Assembly: GCA_903889785.1 (NCBI GenBank)
Contig: CAISYT010000014.1
Span: forward strand, 1 to 8,402
Length of the DNA: 8,402 nucleotides
Direction of reading: 5' to 3'
Source of the DNA: an uncultured Caulobacterales bacterium
GTDB taxonomy: Bacteria > Pseudomonadota > Alphaproteobacteria > Caulobacterales > Caulobacteraceae
Shown here one piece after another: positions 6,774 to 8,402 of the stretch (the stretch's first letter is position 1; each line of letters opens with the position of its first letter). Under the pieces are notes generated by a model. It was not told where the DNA came from. It ran no database searches and saw only the letters and a list, made by a program, of their open reading frames with translations. The translations under genes and the position numbers were made by a program.

Positions 6774-7922
6774 CTAGGCCGGCAGCGAAACCGAAACGAC
6801 GGCCTGCGCGGCCAGGCCTTCGCTGCGGCCAGTAAAGCCCATCCCTTCCGTCGTGGTCGCCTTTACCGATACGGCCTCCACGGGCAGGTCCAGCATCTGT
6901 GCAATCCGCTCCCGCATGGCCTGTCGGTGGGGCTTCACCTTGGGGGCCTCGCAGATCAGGGTGATGTCGGCGTTGATCACCTGACCACCGCGACTGTGAA
7001 TCAGCGACAAGGCATGGCTTACAAAGCGGTCAGACGATGCCCCGCGCCACTGCGGGTCACTTGGTGGGAAGTGCTCGCCAATATCTGCCGCTCCGATGGC
7101 CCCCAGCAGAGCGTCTGTCAGGGCATGCAGCCCGACATCGGCGTCAGAATGACCGACTAGACCGAAGTCGTGCGGCACGGCTATGCCGCAAAGCTTTATG
7201 CTGTTGCCGGGCCCGAAACGGTGGGCGTCAAAGCCTTGACCAATGCGGTTTTGGCGCTGGGCACCGGCTAGGCGCTCAGCCATGGCGAAATCCTCCGGAT
7301 AGGTAAGCTTCATAAGCAGGGGGTCTCCCTGAGAAAAGGCGATACGACCACCGGCCGCCTCGATCACAGCGGCATCATCTGTCGGTTCGCCCGGACCGCT
7401 CCACGCGGCGTGGGCGCGGATAATATGATTTAGTCTAAAGGCCTGCGGCGTCTGCGCACACCAAAGGAGTTCCCGTGGCGCTGTCGTAGCGCCTGCATCT
7501 GTCTGGCGTTTCAAGGTGTCGGCAACGGGCAGGGCAGGGACGGCCCCGTCTGCATGTGTCAGGGCTGCCAGCAAGTCTGCGACATGACGACGCATTACAA
7601 ACGGACGCGCGGCATCGTGAATCAGAACGAATCCGTCGGGCTCCGACACGCTTGCCGCCGTCGTCAGACCGGCCCGAACCGACTCAGCCCGACTGGCACC
7701 CCCTGAGGCGAACTGAATATCGAGCCCTGCAAGGGACTCGGCGGCAAATGGCATCATATCTGTGGCGACAACCACCACTAGGGGATCAGCGCCAGCGGCG
7801 AGCAGGCTTTCGGCCGACCACCGCGCAACGGTCCGCCCAGCCAACTGGCGCCATGCCTTTGGTAGCCCTGGGCCGGCGCGAAGGCCCGATCCGGCGGCTA
7901 CGAGAACTGCGCTGAATTTCAT
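6774..7922 (-). CDS. ispDF: Bifunctional IspD/IspF enzyme of the MEP isoprenoid pathway
   Basis: This fused enzyme makes CDP-methylerythritol from MEP and CTP (IspD) and cyclises CDP-ME 2-phosphate to ME-2,4-cyclodiphosphate with release of CMP (IspF). The IspD half spans about 1-220: nucleotide-binding AAGSGLRAGPGLPKAW at 9-24 (Arg15, Lys22), IHDAARPF at 101-108, TLKRQ at 136-140, AQTPQAF at 156-162 and LMKLTYPED at 203-211. The IspF half spans about 226-382: GQGFDAHRF at 228-236 with metal ligands Asp232 and His234, GHSDADVGLHALTDALLGA at 257-275 with ligand His266, and ATTTEGMGFTGRSEGL at 355-370. Both halves look intact and the 382-residue length is normal for the alphaproteobacterial fusion. 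The ATG at 7922 is preceded by GAGG only four bases away. The gene diverges from dusB. The intermediate IspE step is encoded elsewhere. Confidence 0.97.
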   Translation of the reverse strand: MKFSAVLVAAGSGLRAGPGLPKAWRQLAGRTVARWSAESLLAAGADPLVVVVATDMMPFAAESLAGLDIQFASGGASRAESVRAGLTTAASVSEPDGFVLIHDAARPFVMRRHVADLLAALTHADGAVPALPVADTLKRQTDAGATTAPRELLWCAQTPQAFRLNHIIRAHAAWSGPGEPTDDAAVIEAAGGRIAFSQGDPLLMKLTYPEDFAMAERLAGAQRQNRIGQGFDAHRFGPGNSIKLCGIAVPHDFGLVGHSDADVGLHALTDALLGAIGAADIGEHFPPSDPQWRGASSDRFVSHALSLIHSRGGQVINADITLICEAPKVKPHRQAMRERIAQMLDLPVEAVSVKATTTEGMGFTGRSEGLAAQAVVSVSLPA

Positions 7923-7964
7923 CGGGCCTCATCACTCAACAGATGTGAATTGTCCAGGGTTTAC

Positions 7965-7981
7965 GCACTGCACAAAAGTGC
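7965..7981. repeat. Short inverted repeat GCACT...AGTGC
   Basis: GCACT (7965-7969) and AGTGC (7977-7981) are perfect inverted copies with a seven-base spacer. A nested alternative, GCAC-AAAA-GTGC, occupies 7970-7981. The site is a possible operator or small hairpin between two divergent genes. The short arms leave chance as a real alternative. Confidence 0.35.
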
Positions 7982-8001
7982 TTAAAAAGACGGCGGTTGG
8001 A

Positions 8002-8020
8002 GTGTTTACAAAATAAGCAC
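8002..8020. repeat. Imperfect palindrome GTGTTTA-N5-TAAGCAC next to the dusB start
   Basis: The arms match at six of seven positions around CAAAA. The right arm TAAGCAC is also a perfect inverted copy of GTGCTTA at 7978-7984. The element ends one base before the dusB start codon, where a bound protein or an RNA stem would affect dusB expression. It is AT-rich and could instead be part of a promoter -10 region. Confidence 0.35.
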
Positions 8021-8021
8021 G

Positions 8022-8402
8022 ATGCTCACCCTCGGAGATATAGCGCTGAAAGGCCGGGTGCTGACAGCACCCATGACCGGGATTACGGACCTGCCGTTCC
8101 GGCGTCTCAGCGTGCGCCTGGGTACAGCCTACGTTGCCACAGAGATGGTGGCTTGCGCCGAATTTGCGCGCGGCCGGCCCGACCAGGTTCGCCGCGCGGC
8201 TGTGGGTGACGGTCTTGATCTCATGGTTGTTCAGCTGGTCGGCGGCGATCCCGACTGGATCGCACGCGCGGCCGAAATGGCGGTGAAGGCGGGTGCCCAT
8301 ATCGTGGATCTCAATTTCGGCTGTCCAGCCAAATCGGTCTCAGGCCTGAAATGCGGTTCGGCCGTGATGCGTGATGTGACGCTGGCCGCCCAGTTGACCG
8401 CC
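8022..8402 (+). CDS. dusB: tRNA dihydrouridine synthase DusB (3' end missing)
   Basis: DusB reduces uridine to dihydrouridine in the tRNA D-loop using FMN and NADPH. The first 127 residues are in the window and the frame runs open to the right edge, so about 200 C-terminal residues are missing. Visible family features are APMTGITDLPFRRL at 16-29 (start of the FMN-binding barrel), TEMV at 40-43, VVQLVGGDP at 69-77, and DLNFGCPAKSV at 96-106, with Cys101 at the catalytic cysteine position, followed by CGSAVMRD at 111-118. The ATG at 8022 is the first possible start, since an in-frame TAA lies at 7983-7985 with no other start codon between. It lacks a Shine-Dalgarno. In alphaproteobacteria this gene (nifR3) commonly leads the ntrB-ntrC nitrogen-regulation operon, which would lie beyond the right edge. 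Confidence 0.93.
   Translation, partial: MLTLGDIALKGRVLTAPMTGITDLPFRRLSVRLGTAYVATEMVACAEFARGRPDQVRRAAVGDGLDLMVVQLVGGDPDWIARAAEMAVKAGAHIVDLNFGCPAKSVSGLKCGSAVMRDVTLAAQLTA

Larger units (their letters stand above)
7923..8021. promoter_or_regulatory. Divergent ispDF/dusB intergenic region
   Basis: This 99-base gap is more AT-rich than its flanks and must carry promoters for both genes. No clear -35/-10 pair could be fixed. The half containing 7959-8020 is dense in related short words: GTTTACGCAC, GTGCTTA, GTGTTTA and TAAGCAC. dusB has no Shine-Dalgarno at usual spacing; the nearest GGAG is about 19 bases upstream of its ATG. Confidence 0.45.

Noticed and set aside
3059..6777. CTAG tetramers at gene junctions as a special signal
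   Set aside because: CTAG also occurs many times inside genes here (for example near 1638, 4246, 5919 and 7778), so its presence at stops follows from paired TAG codons.

Overview
The window is a chromosomal segment of an alphaproteobacterium with moderately high GC. The lineage call rests on gene content and order: lipA, a RatA/Coq10-like gene, cinA (pncC type), a fused ispDF and dusB (nifR3) lie next to each other, as in Caulobacter and the rhizobia, where ntrB/ntrC usually follow dusB. Family or genus cannot be fixed from this sequence. Nine protein genes are supported. No tRNA, rRNA, insertion sequence, CRISPR array or riboswitch was seen, and the longest gap between genes is 183 bases.

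Left part (1-3161): the 3' end of a serralysin-type zinc protease gene with 16 unbroken RTX calcium-binding repeats enters from the left edge. It converges on a minus-strand gene for an AMP-forming acyl-CoA/acyl-ACP synthetase of the Aas type without an acyltransferase domain, whose ATP-binding loop is unusual. A 148-base gap separates this gene from the divergent lipA.

Middle (3162-6134): lipA and the RatA/Coq10-like gene form a tight plus-strand pair. They meet a minus-strand pair in which cinA (NMN amidase) overlaps a small FUSC-type membrane protein gene by ATGA.

Right part (6135-8402): gloA (glyoxalase I) runs on the plus strand between cinA and ispDF and abuts the ispDF stop exactly. 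ispDF (MEP isoprenoid pathway) and dusB (tRNA dihydrouridine synthase, cut by the right edge) diverge from a 99-base gap rich in GTGCTTA/TAAGCAC-like inverted repeats.

Against the usual core order, the apparent additions are the FUSC gene, gloA and the flanking synthetase and protease genes. All three convergent junctions are packed so tightly that the stop codons overlap or touch. The most testable functional idea is that the synthetase divergent from lipA feeds medium-chain acyl-ACP into lipoate synthesis. Most of the window is otherwise ordinary housekeeping DNA, and no clearly new system is visible.
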